NCBI GenBank assembly: GCA_030849805.1
Contig: JASANZ010002144.1
Coordinates: 1 to 54,001, forward strand
Origin: Sergeia podlipaevii
Lineage: Eukaryota > Euglenozoa > Kinetoplastea > Trypanosomatida > Trypanosomatidae
Direction: 5' to 3'
Length of the DNA: 54,001 nucleotides
In this document: positions 19,601 to 27,975 of the stretch, piece after piece
How positions within the stretch are numbered: position 1 is the first letter of the stretch
Layout: each line of letters opens with the position of its first letter
Position numbers and translations under genes: made by a program
Notes under the pieces: model-generated
What the model saw: the letters and a program-made list of their open reading frames with translations, nothing else
Told to the model about the DNA's origin: nothing
The model's database searches: none

Positions 19601-21045
19601 CCACCACTGCTGCTGCCGTTAGTTGCGATAGGTAGAATCTCGAGTGATGCTCGGTCGCGCACATCAAGCGCGCAAGCCATATCTGGATGGTCCAACAACG
19701 CCTCAGCGCAGGGGAAGAGCTGCTCCAGATGCACCAACTGCTGTTCATCCCGCACTACTCCGCTAATCCTCATTGAATTTTCTTCGTCCTTCCTCTTTGC
19801 CTCCTCCTCCTCATGATGGAGCTGCTGCTCATGTAGTATATGAATGTACCACATTTGTATGGCATCAATGCTAGTAAACTGGCAAGGTACGACTCTTGCG
19901 AGCATGTCAAGGCCAGCGTGAAACAGCGAGGGTCGCTGTGGAAGCAAGCGGTACACCTCGTTGGCTAACCCATAAAAAGTTCTGATCACTTCCACACACT
20001 CTTCTCTGGTTTCTGTGTTGTTAAGTGCGCCGTCAAGGCAGTGATGAATGCATTCTTGCAATGGCATCAGTCGGAACGCGGTGTGATCTGGCGACCACTC
20101 CACCGGCGAGAATCGCCGATGCTGCTGACTGTGATCTTGAGTGACACCACGCGATGGTGAAGAAGACAGCAGAGGTATAAGAAGAGCCTCAAGTGTGGTT
20201 GGCGCAGCAGTGATCAACGACACTGAGCTTAACTGCGTTGTGCGCGATTGCTGCTGTAACGCATACTGAGCGGCTGGAATAGAGATAAAGTAGCTCGGCA
20301 CTACCGCCAGAAATAGGCGCCACCACCCCGCTTCTAGACTGTAGGTTCTGGCGCTAGTGGTAGCGGTCATGGCAATATGACTGACGGTGCTCGTGTCTTT
20401 GGTGGTGAGTGCGGTGGAAGCAACAGTAGGAGGCACAGAAGTGAGAAGGGATGAGTACAAGGAGGAAGATATCCAGGGCTGCCACGTAACGCACGTATTA
20501 CGCCCTGCCTCGCCGCCCTGCGTAACAAAAGCAGCAGCAGCAGCAGCATCGCCACGATATTCATTGCCGTACCGTCCCGCAGCCCTGGCCGGTGATGGAA
20601 AGTCCACAGCAAGCATCATGGGGCTCAGCGCGTGAACACACTTCCAGAAGATCTCAAAGGAAGTGTCTGGTGGTATGGCATGCTGTGCTAGTGCATAGTC
20701 GTACAGCTCTCCTACAGTGCCCACGCTGCCATCGCTGACTGTTGGTTGCATGACGTCACTTCCTGAAAGGCACGTGGAGGACTTCAGAGCCACCGTAGTA
20801 GATGTAACAGGGGGAGGAAGGAGGCGTAAAAGAGCAAGCGCGCTCAGCTGCGGGTGCCGCGCCACCTCTGGCGCAAACGGCTTCTGTTTTAGGCATAAAC
20901 GGATCACCTCGTCGATACCCATCTGTGATGTGGGATGGTGCTCCCCACCTTTCTCCTCCTCTTGATTCGTGGGTGTTTGCGGCTGGCCTTGGTGAGTGCC
21001 AAGAAGTTTGCTGCCAAGTAGGCTAAAGAAATGATTACCACGCAT
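16699..21045 (-). CDS. Large low-complexity hypothetical protein (1448 residues)
   Basis: I do not recognise this protein. The N-terminal two thirds read as globular or helical sequence broken by Ser/Thr/Ala loops; near residue 45 is a helical motif GIDEVIRLCLKQKPFAPEVA, and near residue 910 an ordered-looking stretch LGAKEQLLQWLVSRYGPEP. From about residue 960 it becomes low-complexity: Ala runs, a Gln run (RQQQQQQQPH), a Ser-rich stretch, and a Pro-rich segment (PQPPPPPFPPYAPP) near residue 1180. A Gly/Arg/Ser-rich region follows (about 1255-1320; RGRDRSGGSSGAG), resembling RGG-type RNA-binding or phase-separating tails, then a charged C-terminus. No signal peptide or membrane span is seen. 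The ATG at 21045 is preceded by a T-tract (21092-21100) and GTTGCTAG with the AG at 21081-21080. An RNA-granule role would fit the composition but is only a guess. Confidence 0.8.
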   Translation of the reverse strand: MRGNHFFSLLGSKLLGTHQGQPQTPTNQEEEKGGEHHPTSQMGIDEVIRLCLKQKPFAPEVARHPQLSALALLRLLPPPVTSTTVALKSSTCLSGSDVMQPTVSDGSVGTVGELYDYALAQHAIPPDTSFEIFWKCVHALSPMMLAVDFPSPARAAGRYGNEYRGDAAAAAAFVTQGGEAGRNTCVTWQPWISSSLYSSLLTSVPPTVASTALTTKDTSTVSHIAMTATTSARTYSLEAGWWRLFLAVVPSYFISIPAAQYALQQQSRTTQLSSVSLITAAPTTLEALLIPLLSSSPSRGVTQDHSQQHRRFSPVEWSPDHTAFRLMPLQECIHHCLDGALNNTETREECVEVIRTFYGLANEVYRLLPQRPSLFHAGLDMLARVVPCQFTSIDAIQMWYIHILHEQQLHHEEEEAKRKDEENSMRISGVVRDEQQLVHLEQLFPCAEALLDHPDMACALDVRDRASLEILPIATNGSSSGGRQLSKLVVRLHPHFAHVRRGDADGLPLVADDSLCQPLHSSSSNPLIQKSTAMPDQYTRVTTMHIYKVGDRSRVAADVATSSHLDTSTKATWNTTSTPTTSAEAACDAIPGCCLTLIAQADQLAVAWCASITDVHVFTCHLTTQEAGEGNREEAEKKALSRVAKLLPLSLVELITSETTLLVMAQTNTSDTTADACLGSCVARRLRTYLQCRGPTCDLSSIVKFAGCPLDSTFSSSSLSIITTAAAVALLNQRMGLALTMATPLSVSHSDNKISSNGLDLTNSEANGVCAEAAHTVLACAALLRAADADERCSFSFTAGIADGAGAESSLCRTFFNWQRDALSSTDAAGQGQSRCCSSHSYFEDHGFLLRLRRYMRLLGQAGVGREAVPAGLLASQDSLMGLSLGAKEQLLQWLVSRYGPEPFPRPPSALSITARSECGRDAEVADTFPAGAAVPIAALLRECEEYEVADSGASASDAVQDNGEGSQGDLQEEERKQDNAKGEVGNASAHSAAAAAAEEKDSSFLAAERLLDAIEALSPSSASSLLTAAAAGASSTTEPSAGPPPSTLSITGKAWDAVSELVAEAERAHLVEAATCLVQQRQQQQQQPHPRTSASLPSLSEQGTDAFSTQLVADMSSSNGSCSPSSSSPTSPSFSSQVPQPPPPPFPPYAPPLPPPLPLRVKNSASVPVAAAATAAPPPGTFDPSLFSSRICKSGGGCLGSIFEVPDTAQQRDTLRSSLRGLPHSFSAGGSSRGRDRSGGSSGAGSFRRHQRGGSGGYQSQWGSSEGENRRGYDRHHRRQGSGQSWEGHRDHQRQARSAPERSSSFGLPTRELCRASSQQNVNQASGEGLALEAAPPLFSRQQRQQEEPKESLHAGEISDHTATGDSTGSVSHEEERLRDLVSEIVDFTTPRSGAELHSRERMRSRSGEHLLAASALPGVQNSSDLRSLLRTDAGRALLRELLLDRP

Positions 21046-21646
21046 TGGTGTGTGTGTGTGTGTGATTGTGTGCTAGTGGCTAGCAACAACACAAAAAAAA
21101 ATGTATATATTTATATATATTGAAGGAGAAATATGTCTAACGTAGCAAATGATGAATGATGAAGAAAAAGAATAAGAAAGACAAGTGTGTAAGTTAAAAA
21201 AAAAAAAAAGCTTCGCTTTCCTGTGAACCTTGGGGGTGCTTTACCTTTTACCTACCCCCCCCCCCTCCAGGATGAAGCCANTACCTCCCCCCCCCCAGGA
21301 TGAAGCCACCAATGTATGATGGAAAGATATAAAGAAAAATGAATGCCCTAACCATTAGAAAGGAGACACAACAGAAAAAAAAAAGAAAAAAGCAGTTGTT
21401 CAGAGCACGAGCTCAGTTGGCAAAGAAATGTTAATGCAGAAAAGCGATATAGAGAAGCCAACATTCTGTGTTTTATTTAGCAGCAAAGTCTAATGTGGTA
21501 CAAAAAAAAAAAATCATGGCAATCCGGACCTCATTCGATACATAGGTGATGGTTCAACTTGTAGTAAGCAGCAAGTGAACCGACAAGAAAGCATGCACGC
21601 ACACAGCACATCACATTCTTCCCTCCCAACCTTCGCCTTTTGGGGA
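21046..21646. other. Intergenic spacer with C-tract duplication and an N
   Basis: AT-rich spacer. Two imperfect copies of a C-tract followed by CAGGATGAAGCCA lie at about 21249-21280 and 21282-21308, separated by a single N at 21281. The acceptor for the 1448-residue gene is at 21081-21080. No gene is seen. Confidence 0.65.
21249..21308. repeat. Two adjacent copies of a C-tract/AGGATGAAGCCA unit flanking an unresolved base
   Basis: Both copies read TACCT(A) + 9-13 C + (TC)CAGGATGAAGCCA; they differ mainly in C-tract length. The N between them suggests that two contig ends sharing the same sequence were joined without merging, so the duplication may be an assembly artefact. Confidence 0.75.
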
Positions 21647-24600
21647 TCAGAAAATGCCATCATCGTCGTTACCGCCCATTCCATCCTCGACCACTCCTAC
21701 AGCTTGATACTGTGTACGCCGCGAGGGGATAATTGTGTGAAGCGGAGATTGTGAGTGCCAAAAGTGTGACAGATTGTCGTCGTAGAAGAGAGCGCGGAGC
21801 GGCGCGTACATGTCCCAGCGCGTCCGCGCCGTCTTCACCATCAAGCGATGGAACTGGAGAAGATCAGGAAACCAGAAGTACTTGATTGTCGCGTAGGCCG
21901 CGAGCGAGAGACATACAAGAGCAGTGAGCGCGATGTAAGACAGATAAAAGTGAGGGTTGACCAGCAAGTGAGAGAAGGCCTCATTCGCGCCTGGCGCCTT
22001 AGCCGCAAGTCCAAAGCAAAGGAAGCATGACCATACTGAGAAGTAAAAGCACTGCCAGTGCGGGAACATAATGCTATGCGACTCGGTCAGTACCGTGTAC
22101 GTGTGAATCGTAACAACAGCAAAGTAAGCAGCATAGAAGTCGCTGCTGCGATCCATCGTGTGACCCTTGAGAATCACCCCGGCAGGCCCCGACTGCAGAG
22201 CCATGGCGCAGAAGTACACAATGGTGCCGTGTAAGAATGCACGAGCGATGTATCCGTAGAATGTGACCGCACACAAGTAGCGTGCACGCTGCGACATGCG
22301 ATAAAGCTGCGGGTGCTGAAGCATCAGCGATGGCGAGAGAGGGATATCCATTACACACAGAAACGTCACTGGCACTGTAGGGATGGCGTTGTACAGCATC
22401 AAACTGAAGGAGTCCCAGTAAGAGACGCCAGAGAAGTCCGTTGAGTTATTGAACAGTAACTGCACCCACGCGATAAGCACCGTTTTCCAAAAGCTCTGTT
22501 GCACAATCATCGCTGTGCGGTGAAAGGCAGTGTGCCCATGCACCAGCAGCAGCTTGGAGAGAAAGCGGAACTGACTGATGGAGAAATCAGCCGCCCGCGC
22601 CGCTTGATTGCCCTCATTGCCTTTGATGCCTACCCCAACATGTGCGGTCTGGATCATGGCTACATCGTTGCCACCATCCCCCACCGCGAGCGTGGTCTTC
22701 CCCGCGTCCTTCATCATCTGCACCAACAGTGCCTTTTGGTCAGGCGCGGTACGGCTGCACACCACAGTGTTGGCATACAGAAGCGCGGTTCTAAAGTTCT
22801 TCAGAAGCTCCTCGCTGCCAGAATGAAAAATAAGATCAACGGTCTTGCCTGATAGTGTAACGCTGTAGTCCCCATTGTTGCTTACTGATTGGTGATGACT
22901 GGTGGCTGGGGAGGTAGCAGTGTTGGTCTCGTGCTCCACTGCCGCAGACTGCACAAAGGCAGCTGGCAGAGCAGTCGATCGCAAGTTTCTGAGGGATGCA
23001 GCACCTGTTGCACCGGTAGCAGCGTCCTCGGTCCCTCCACGCTTGGTGTCGCTACCACCTTCTTGTGATCCACTATTGCGATCATGCCGCGAGACCCATT
23101 CTGCTGCTGCCTCCGCTGACACACCACCGTCTTCGCCAAAGGTTCCAGCGGCAGTATCCCTATATGTGTACTGCTCCTCGGTGTAGCGCAGTGGCTGTAT
23201 GACGCTCTGCAGGTACCGCATCGTGTCCCGCCCGCGAAACTCAGAAACAAAGTCCTGCAAGCCCAGTCTCTCATACATGGCCCGCCACCACACCCATCGC
23301 CGCCCCTCCTCCAGCTGCACTTTGTGCGTGTCCAATAAAAGTCCTATTCTACCCGTCACGTAGTGCAGTTGCTCCTCTGCCGAGAGTAGAGTGTGGTTCT
23401 GATTCGGCGATAGCGATACGACTCTGTCCTCGCTGGTGAGCAGCCCACTGGCCACGGCGGTCTGCCGCGCGGTCTCTGTACGGTCGCCCGTCAGCATCCA
23501 CACACGCATCCCGGCTTGCCGCAGCTGTGCAATCGTGGCGTTGGCGTCCTCCTGCAGATCATCCTGGACGGCGGTGCACCCACAGTAGATGAGGTCGCGC
23601 TCCATGCGGGCGATCAGCTCCGACTTACGCTTCTGTTGTTCCTCCTTTGTGACTTCACTCTCTATGCTATCCTGCCCAGGCGACTGTTGCTGTGCTTGCT
23701 GCTGGAAGGCCGCCAGCCACTCCGCTGCCTCGCTTTCAGACACCTCACGATACGCGTAGACCAAGGTGCGCAAGCCCTGGCAGCTGAAATCGGTAAGAAG
23801 TGTCTCCGCACTCTTGAATCCCCCAGCCCCTCCTCCGCTTTGCTGCTGCTGCTGTGCTGATCCAAAGTGAAGAAATGCTGACGGAGGAGAAACGAGAGAG
23901 GGAGGCTCTGCTGCACCATTTCGCAGTGCGAGGCGGCTCAGCACACTGCCCTCCGCCTGAGCCCCCTCCTTGCTGCCGCCGTGCATGGCTGACATGAGAG
24001 GTGCTGAGCTAGTGGACAGAGTCCTCGCAATGCTGCCACCACCACCAGCGCTAGACCCGATGCTTCCAGTGCGATTGTGAACGCTAGAACTAGGATTATG
24101 GTTGCGGCTGCGATGGTGGTAGCTGCTGCCCTGTGTAGTAGTACTTGTAGGGGTGGTGGCGCCACCGGTATCGTTGCGAGACCACGCTGTCTTGCCCATA
24201 GCAGCTGAGGCCGAAGTGGTAGTAGCGGGCCTCACTGACGCGGCGCCCGTTCTGTCGTCATCACCGCCCGCCTCGGTAGCGCGGCACAGCGGCAGCACCT
24301 TCTCATCTGACCCTTTTGCCAATAAAATGATACTGCCTTCAGCAGGATTGTCTCTTGCACGGCCTCCAAAACTTACGTTGGCGCCACCTTCTGAGACGGT
24401 GTGACGGCGTAGCAGCACGCTCATACGCCCTCGCTCTGAGGTGAAGTGGATGATCTTAAGAATAGACACCCGCACCACCACGCCTTCACCTGCCATGATC
24501 GCTGTGGCGGTGTCCCTGCTCCTCTCTGTGAGCATCATGCCACACCGCGCGGCGCCGTGCACGAGCGCGACTTCATCAGGGGAGCACGACATCCATCTCC

Positions 24601-26644
24601 CTAGAGGGGGTAGTGATGGCTGAACGCTGGCGGTGGATTGCGTACGACTGTGAGATAAAAATGCAGGCAAATTTGTAGCCGAGGAAAGGCCCGAATGTAG
24701 CGACGCTGCCGCCACCGCGGGTGATGGCGGAGCTGTGGAACAAGAAGCGACATCGCCCGCGGTAGCAACTGCGGTCCCTAGCGAGCGCTCGATCGTGTTG
24801 CAGAAAGTCATGGCCATAAGCAAGTTGCGCACATCAGGGCTTGTGCGGGCCCTCAGATGCACAGCACGCATGGCATCGGGGTCGCCTGGGTGATCTACAT
24901 ACACCTCTCCATTTGCCGTGGCGATGGTATGAAAAGACATGCAGTTATTCGTGAGAGTGCCAGTCTTGTCGGAAAATACGTACTCCACCTGTCCAAGGTC
25001 CTCCGCGATGGCAGAGTTATTTACCGTGGCGTGCTGTCCATGCTCGTCTTTGAGATCGTCGTCCCAGCTGATCACGCTGCTCACGTATCCCTTGGAGATT
25101 TCTACCATCACCTTGAACGAAAGAGGCACCATTGGTGAAAGCATTGTGAAGTATCTGAGTGGCAGCACTGGGAAGTACTCTGTCGTCTCAATCTTCAACC
25201 CCTCACCGCTGCCTAGATACCAAAAATGCTGTCGCGATAAATGCAATGCGGAAAGAACAGAATAAACAGCAACCAACACAAACTGAAGGCAGAAGATGGC
25301 AATGCACATGATATTAAAGCTGTAGTCGATGCCACTGCATTTTGTGGGGGGTGTCATGCGGGTCATGTTCACCTTCGTTTCCATCCCAGTAAAGACAACA
25401 AGGGCAAGTGTGTAGAGTGTGTTCTGTGTCTGACTAGAGGATAAAATCACGTTCTCACTGCTCACTGGCAGCGTAAGACGTGGCCCACTAAACGCCTCTA
25501 GCGGCGCCATTGCCGTCGCCGGCGTGGTGCTAGTGAGAAGAGGCAGTGAGAGTCCTCTAAATGCGCGATATGTACTGCCACCGCCATCAGCAACACCAAC
25601 AAGTGGAGAAGTGCTGTTCTCGGCGGTAGCAAAGCCACTAGCAGCCGTGCGGCGCCGTACCGCTGGCGTCGAAACACTACCTACACTGATCGCACTCTCT
25701 GTGCGTGCATGACGATGGTGTGGAGGAAGACGACCGCCACCTACACTGCCACCAGCACCGCCTAGAGAAAGATTAGCATTGCTAGACACCGGTGTCATCC
25801 CCGCTGCTGCTGCTGCTGCTGCTGCTGTCATGCGTACTGAGAGCGAAGGCTCGTTGGCAGCTGGCAGGGTAAGCTGCGACGTACCGTGGTAAGTTGGAAT
25901 AAACGGATTTGGTCCCTCAGAGTCAATAGTCAACTGCACCCCAGCCAGAAATCTCAGCGCCTCCTCTAAGGCTTGTTGCTCCGCCAATGATGTCGCCTCT
26001 CCAGGTGCTGTAGCAGCAGGGGTGTTTCTCTTGGCCCCCCTGGCGGCATCGTCTGACCCGACTATTCCCTTGTATTGCTTTCGCAGTAGTGCAACCCTAC
26101 GTTTAGTGCCCGTCTCCCCATCCAGCGACTGTGTTGAGATGAAGGCCTCGCCGTCCTCGTCCGATGTGAGAAGCACCACCACATCGCTCGGAACGCTTTC
26201 AAAAGGGCGGAGCAGGAGCAGGTCACCCACGTGAATATCTCGGCAACGTGTATCCTGCACTTCTAGTGTTTGCGGGTTGACGACGCGGTAGGGGCGAGCG
26301 TTGTTCTTGCGATCTTGTAAGTGTCGCCGAAGATCATCGATGCCTTCTTTCACAGTGTTGGTGAGGAAAGCCACAGAGATAGGAAACAACGTGGTGTATG
26401 GACTCACAGGTGCTACCGAGGGCACGAACTGAAGTACCACAACGGTAACAAAATATAAGTTGATAGGACGGTGAAACTGTTCCCAAAGATTTAACGGTAG
26501 AAATGTAAAGATATTGTACTTTGAGCTCACCACCTCGTTATCACAGTGCTTCTTCGCTAAAGCTGTGTCTCCCCAACTGACAGAGCGACGCTCCTCGGTG
26601 CGATCCTTCGATTTGCGGTGGAAGACGCGGCTAAACAGTGACAT
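21647..26644 (-). CDS. P4-type ATPase (phospholipid flippase), extra-long
   Basis: A 1665-residue P-type ATPase of the P4 class, which moves phospholipids from the outer or lumenal leaflet to the cytosolic one. The N-terminus has the class signature NLWEQFHRPINLYFVTVV (M1). The actuator motif DGET is at residues 175-178 (SLDGETGTK). The phosphorylation motif is FSDKTGTLT with Asp559, and the hinge motif GDGGNDVAM is at 1322-1330, followed by GVGIKGNEGNQAARAADFSI, characteristic of P4. M4 has MVPLSFKVMVEISKG where most P4 enzymes have PISL. Six C-terminal membrane spans follow (about 1380-1610). Typical P4 enzymes have 1100-1300 residues; the surplus is Ser/Thr/Gly/Ala-rich inserts after the actuator motif (about 190-400) and in the nucleotide-binding domain (about 655-690, 790-930, 1190-1250). 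The start ATG is preceded by a T-tract (26700-26710) and an AG at 26684-26683. A CDC50-type beta subunit would be expected elsewhere. Confidence 0.95.
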   Translation of the reverse strand: MSLFSRVFHRKSKDRTEERRSVSWGDTALAKKHCDNEVVSSKYNIFTFLPLNLWEQFHRPINLYFVTVVVLQFVPSVAPVSPYTTLFPISVAFLTNTVKEGIDDLRRHLQDRKNNARPYRVVNPQTLEVQDTRCRDIHVGDLLLLRPFESVPSDVVVLLTSDEDGEAFISTQSLDGETGTKRRVALLRKQYKGIVGSDDAARGAKRNTPAATAPGEATSLAEQQALEEALRFLAGVQLTIDSEGPNPFIPTYHGTSQLTLPAANEPSLSVRMTAAAAAAAAGMTPVSSNANLSLGGAGGSVGGGRLPPHHRHARTESAISVGSVSTPAVRRRTAASGFATAENSTSPLVGVADGGGSTYRAFRGLSLPLLTSTTPATAMAPLEAFSGPRLTLPVSSENVILSSSQTQNTLYTLALVVFTGMETKVNMTRMTPPTKCSGIDYSFNIMCIAIFCLQFVLVAVYSVLSALHLSRQHFWYLGSGEGLKIETTEYFPVLPLRYFTMLSPMVPLSFKVMVEISKGYVSSVISWDDDLKDEHGQHATVNNSAIAEDLGQVEYVFSDKTGTLTNNCMSFHTIATANGEVYVDHPGDPDAMRAVHLRARTSPDVRNLLMAMTFCNTIERSLGTAVATAGDVASCSTAPPSPAVAAASLHSGLSSATNLPAFLSHSRTQSTASVQPSLPPLGRWMSCSPDEVALVHGAARCGMMLTERSRDTATAIMAGEGVVVRVSILKIIHFTSERGRMSVLLRRHTVSEGGANVSFGGRARDNPAEGSIILLAKGSDEKVLPLCRATEAGGDDDRTGAASVRPATTTSASAAMGKTAWSRNDTGGATTPTSTTTQGSSYHHRSRNHNPSSSVHNRTGSIGSSAGGGGSIARTLSTSSAPLMSAMHGGSKEGAQAEGSVLSRLALRNGAAEPPSLVSPPSAFLHFGSAQQQQQSGGGAGGFKSAETLLTDFSCQGLRTLVYAYREVSESEAAEWLAAFQQQAQQQSPGQDSIESEVTKEEQQKRKSELIARMERDLIYCGCTAVQDDLQEDANATIAQLRQAGMRVWMLTGDRTETARQTAVASGLLTSEDRVVSLSPNQNHTLLSAEEQLHYVTGRIGLLLDTHKVQLEEGRRWVWWRAMYERLGLQDFVSEFRGRDTMRYLQSVIQPLRYTEEQYTYRDTAAGTFGEDGGVSAEAAAEWVSRHDRNSGSQEGGSDTKRGGTEDAATGATGAASLRNLRSTALPAAFVQSAAVEHETNTATSPATSHHQSVSNNGDYSVTLSGKTVDLIFHSGSEELLKNFRTALLYANTVVCSRTAPDQKALLVQMMKDAGKTTLAVGDGGNDVAMIQTAHVGVGIKGNEGNQAARAADFSISQFRFLSKLLLVHGHTAFHRTAMIVQQSFWKTVLIAWVQLLFNNSTDFSGVSYWDSFSLMLYNAIPTVPVTFLCVMDIPLSPSLMLQHPQLYRMSQRARYLCAVTFYGYIARAFLHGTIVYFCAMALQSGPAGVILKGHTMDRSSDFYAAYFAVVTIHTYTVLTESHSIMFPHWQCFYFSVWSCFLCFGLAAKAPGANEAFSHLLVNPHFYLSYIALTALVCLSLAAYATIKYFWFPDLLQFHRLMVKTARTRWDMYAPLRALFYDDNLSHFWHSQSPLHTIIPSRRTQYQAVGVVEDGMGGNDDDGIF

Positions 26645-27539
26645 TACCAGACAAGAACGAAGTATTTTGTATAGTAGAAGAACTTCGTGTCAAATCGTAA
26701 AGTGAAAAAAAAAAGCCTCAATACAAATATCCAAGCAAAGGAAAAGACAGAAGAAAAAAGAGCTAGTGCTCACACGTCCCTTCGCCTTTCAGTGATATAC
26801 AGGAGGTAGGAATATAAGTACCTCCGTCAATCGAAAATATATTTTTTTAAAGTTATAGATGGATGTCGTCAAAAAAAAAAAAAAGAATGTGTCGGCCTAG
26901 CAACTAGCAATCAATATATATGCGTGAATGCGTACGTGTGCGTGCGTGTGAATGACTTACAAACCTGTGACTTCTGGAACTATCACAAGTATCTCCTTTC
27001 TATTCTGCCGGAAATCCAACTCACGCACCAAAAGGAAAGAGAAGTGCAAAGACAAACAGATCGTAACGCTAATACACTATGAAAATTGTAAAGCAAAAGG
27101 AGAACCAAAAAGGTAAACAGAAAAAAAAATGAATAGCATATATATATATAGACAGATGGATAGAGATACTGGACATAAGATAAGAGGCAGAGAGTAATAC
27201 GTCGTTTTTTGCAGTCAAGGGAAAAGCATAGCATAGCATAGCATAGCGCTCACATGGAAGTAGCAAAATGCTCAAATGTTGAATAAATAAAAGAAATGAG
27301 AATGAGAATTATATATGTGAAAAAAAAAAAAACGATTTACTGTAAAAAAATTTTTTAAAAAAAGAAAAAAAAAATGATAAACACAGAGGCAACACCCTAT
27401 GCATTGTTTGTGTTTGCTTGAGAATGAAGAAAGGGATGAGAAGAGAAAAACTTCATCTATTTCTGTGCTCCATCTCCCGTCTCACCACCTCCTTGAGCGC
27501 GAGAGCCTTGGAGTGCATGGGGGGCGGGGGGGAGTCAAT
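26645..27539. other. Intergenic spacer with flippase acceptor and small repeats
   Basis: AT-rich sequence. The acceptor of the flippase gene is a T-tract at 26700-26710 with an AG at 26684-26683. A five-copy GCATA repeat lies at 27224-27248 and an (AT)n run at 27138-27151. From about 27460 the sequence becomes GC-rich and leads into the helicase remnant. Confidence 0.65.
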
Positions 27540-27975
27540 GGCCCCAGCAGCGCGAGTCCTCAGGCCCACCCACGGTCTCGGTCGCTTAGCAAAATCTGTA
27601 CCTCGTTAATCACCCGCCACCTCCACCTGTTCCTCCACAGGCGCCATCTCAGCTGTGCAAGATGCATGTCCCCACACACCGGCCAAAGCGTCGCTCATCC
27701 CCAATGAGTAAGTTCGCAAGACACAGAGGCGGCGTTCACACTATGCCACACCTGTCCTGCGAGAGCCTTGAGCGGAGCGCAGTACACGCCACTGCGCGCC
27801 ATCGTCATTACCGCAAGAGCCGAATATACTTTGCCACTATTGGTAGGTCCACGATGAAAGATGAAGCGACGGTGTGTGAGTCGAGCTCGCAGATACCAGT
27901 CCCATGGAGAGTGCATCCTCACCACAGCGGGTGCCCTGCGTACTGTATGCTATTCCAGAAAGCGATTGAGCATCA
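27540..27975 (-). pseudogene. SUV3: SUV3-type RNA helicase fragment, broken
   Basis: The minus strand from about 27925 reads WDWYLRARLTHRRFIFHRG followed by PTNSGKVYSALA, then SGVYCAPLKALAGQVWHS, SVSCELT. This is the helicase motif I region of SUV3 (GPTNSGKT with T replaced by V) and the GPL..LA motif after it. After a shift near 27695 comes GDERRFG; in another frame GHASCTAEMAP (the CT.EM motif); in a third VINEVQILLSDRDRGWA followed by an in-frame TGA (27562-27560), where SUV3 has DEIQ and a Trp, then ALLG. At least three frame changes, a TGA, and a DEIQ-to-NEVQ change make this a dead copy. Only the first RecA-like domain survives; the C-terminal half is absent. The GC-rich stretch 27976-28430 has short minus-strand frames and may be the rest of its 5' end. 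SUV3 normally works in the mitochondrion with the DSS1 exonuclease, so an intact copy probably exists elsewhere. Confidence 0.8.
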
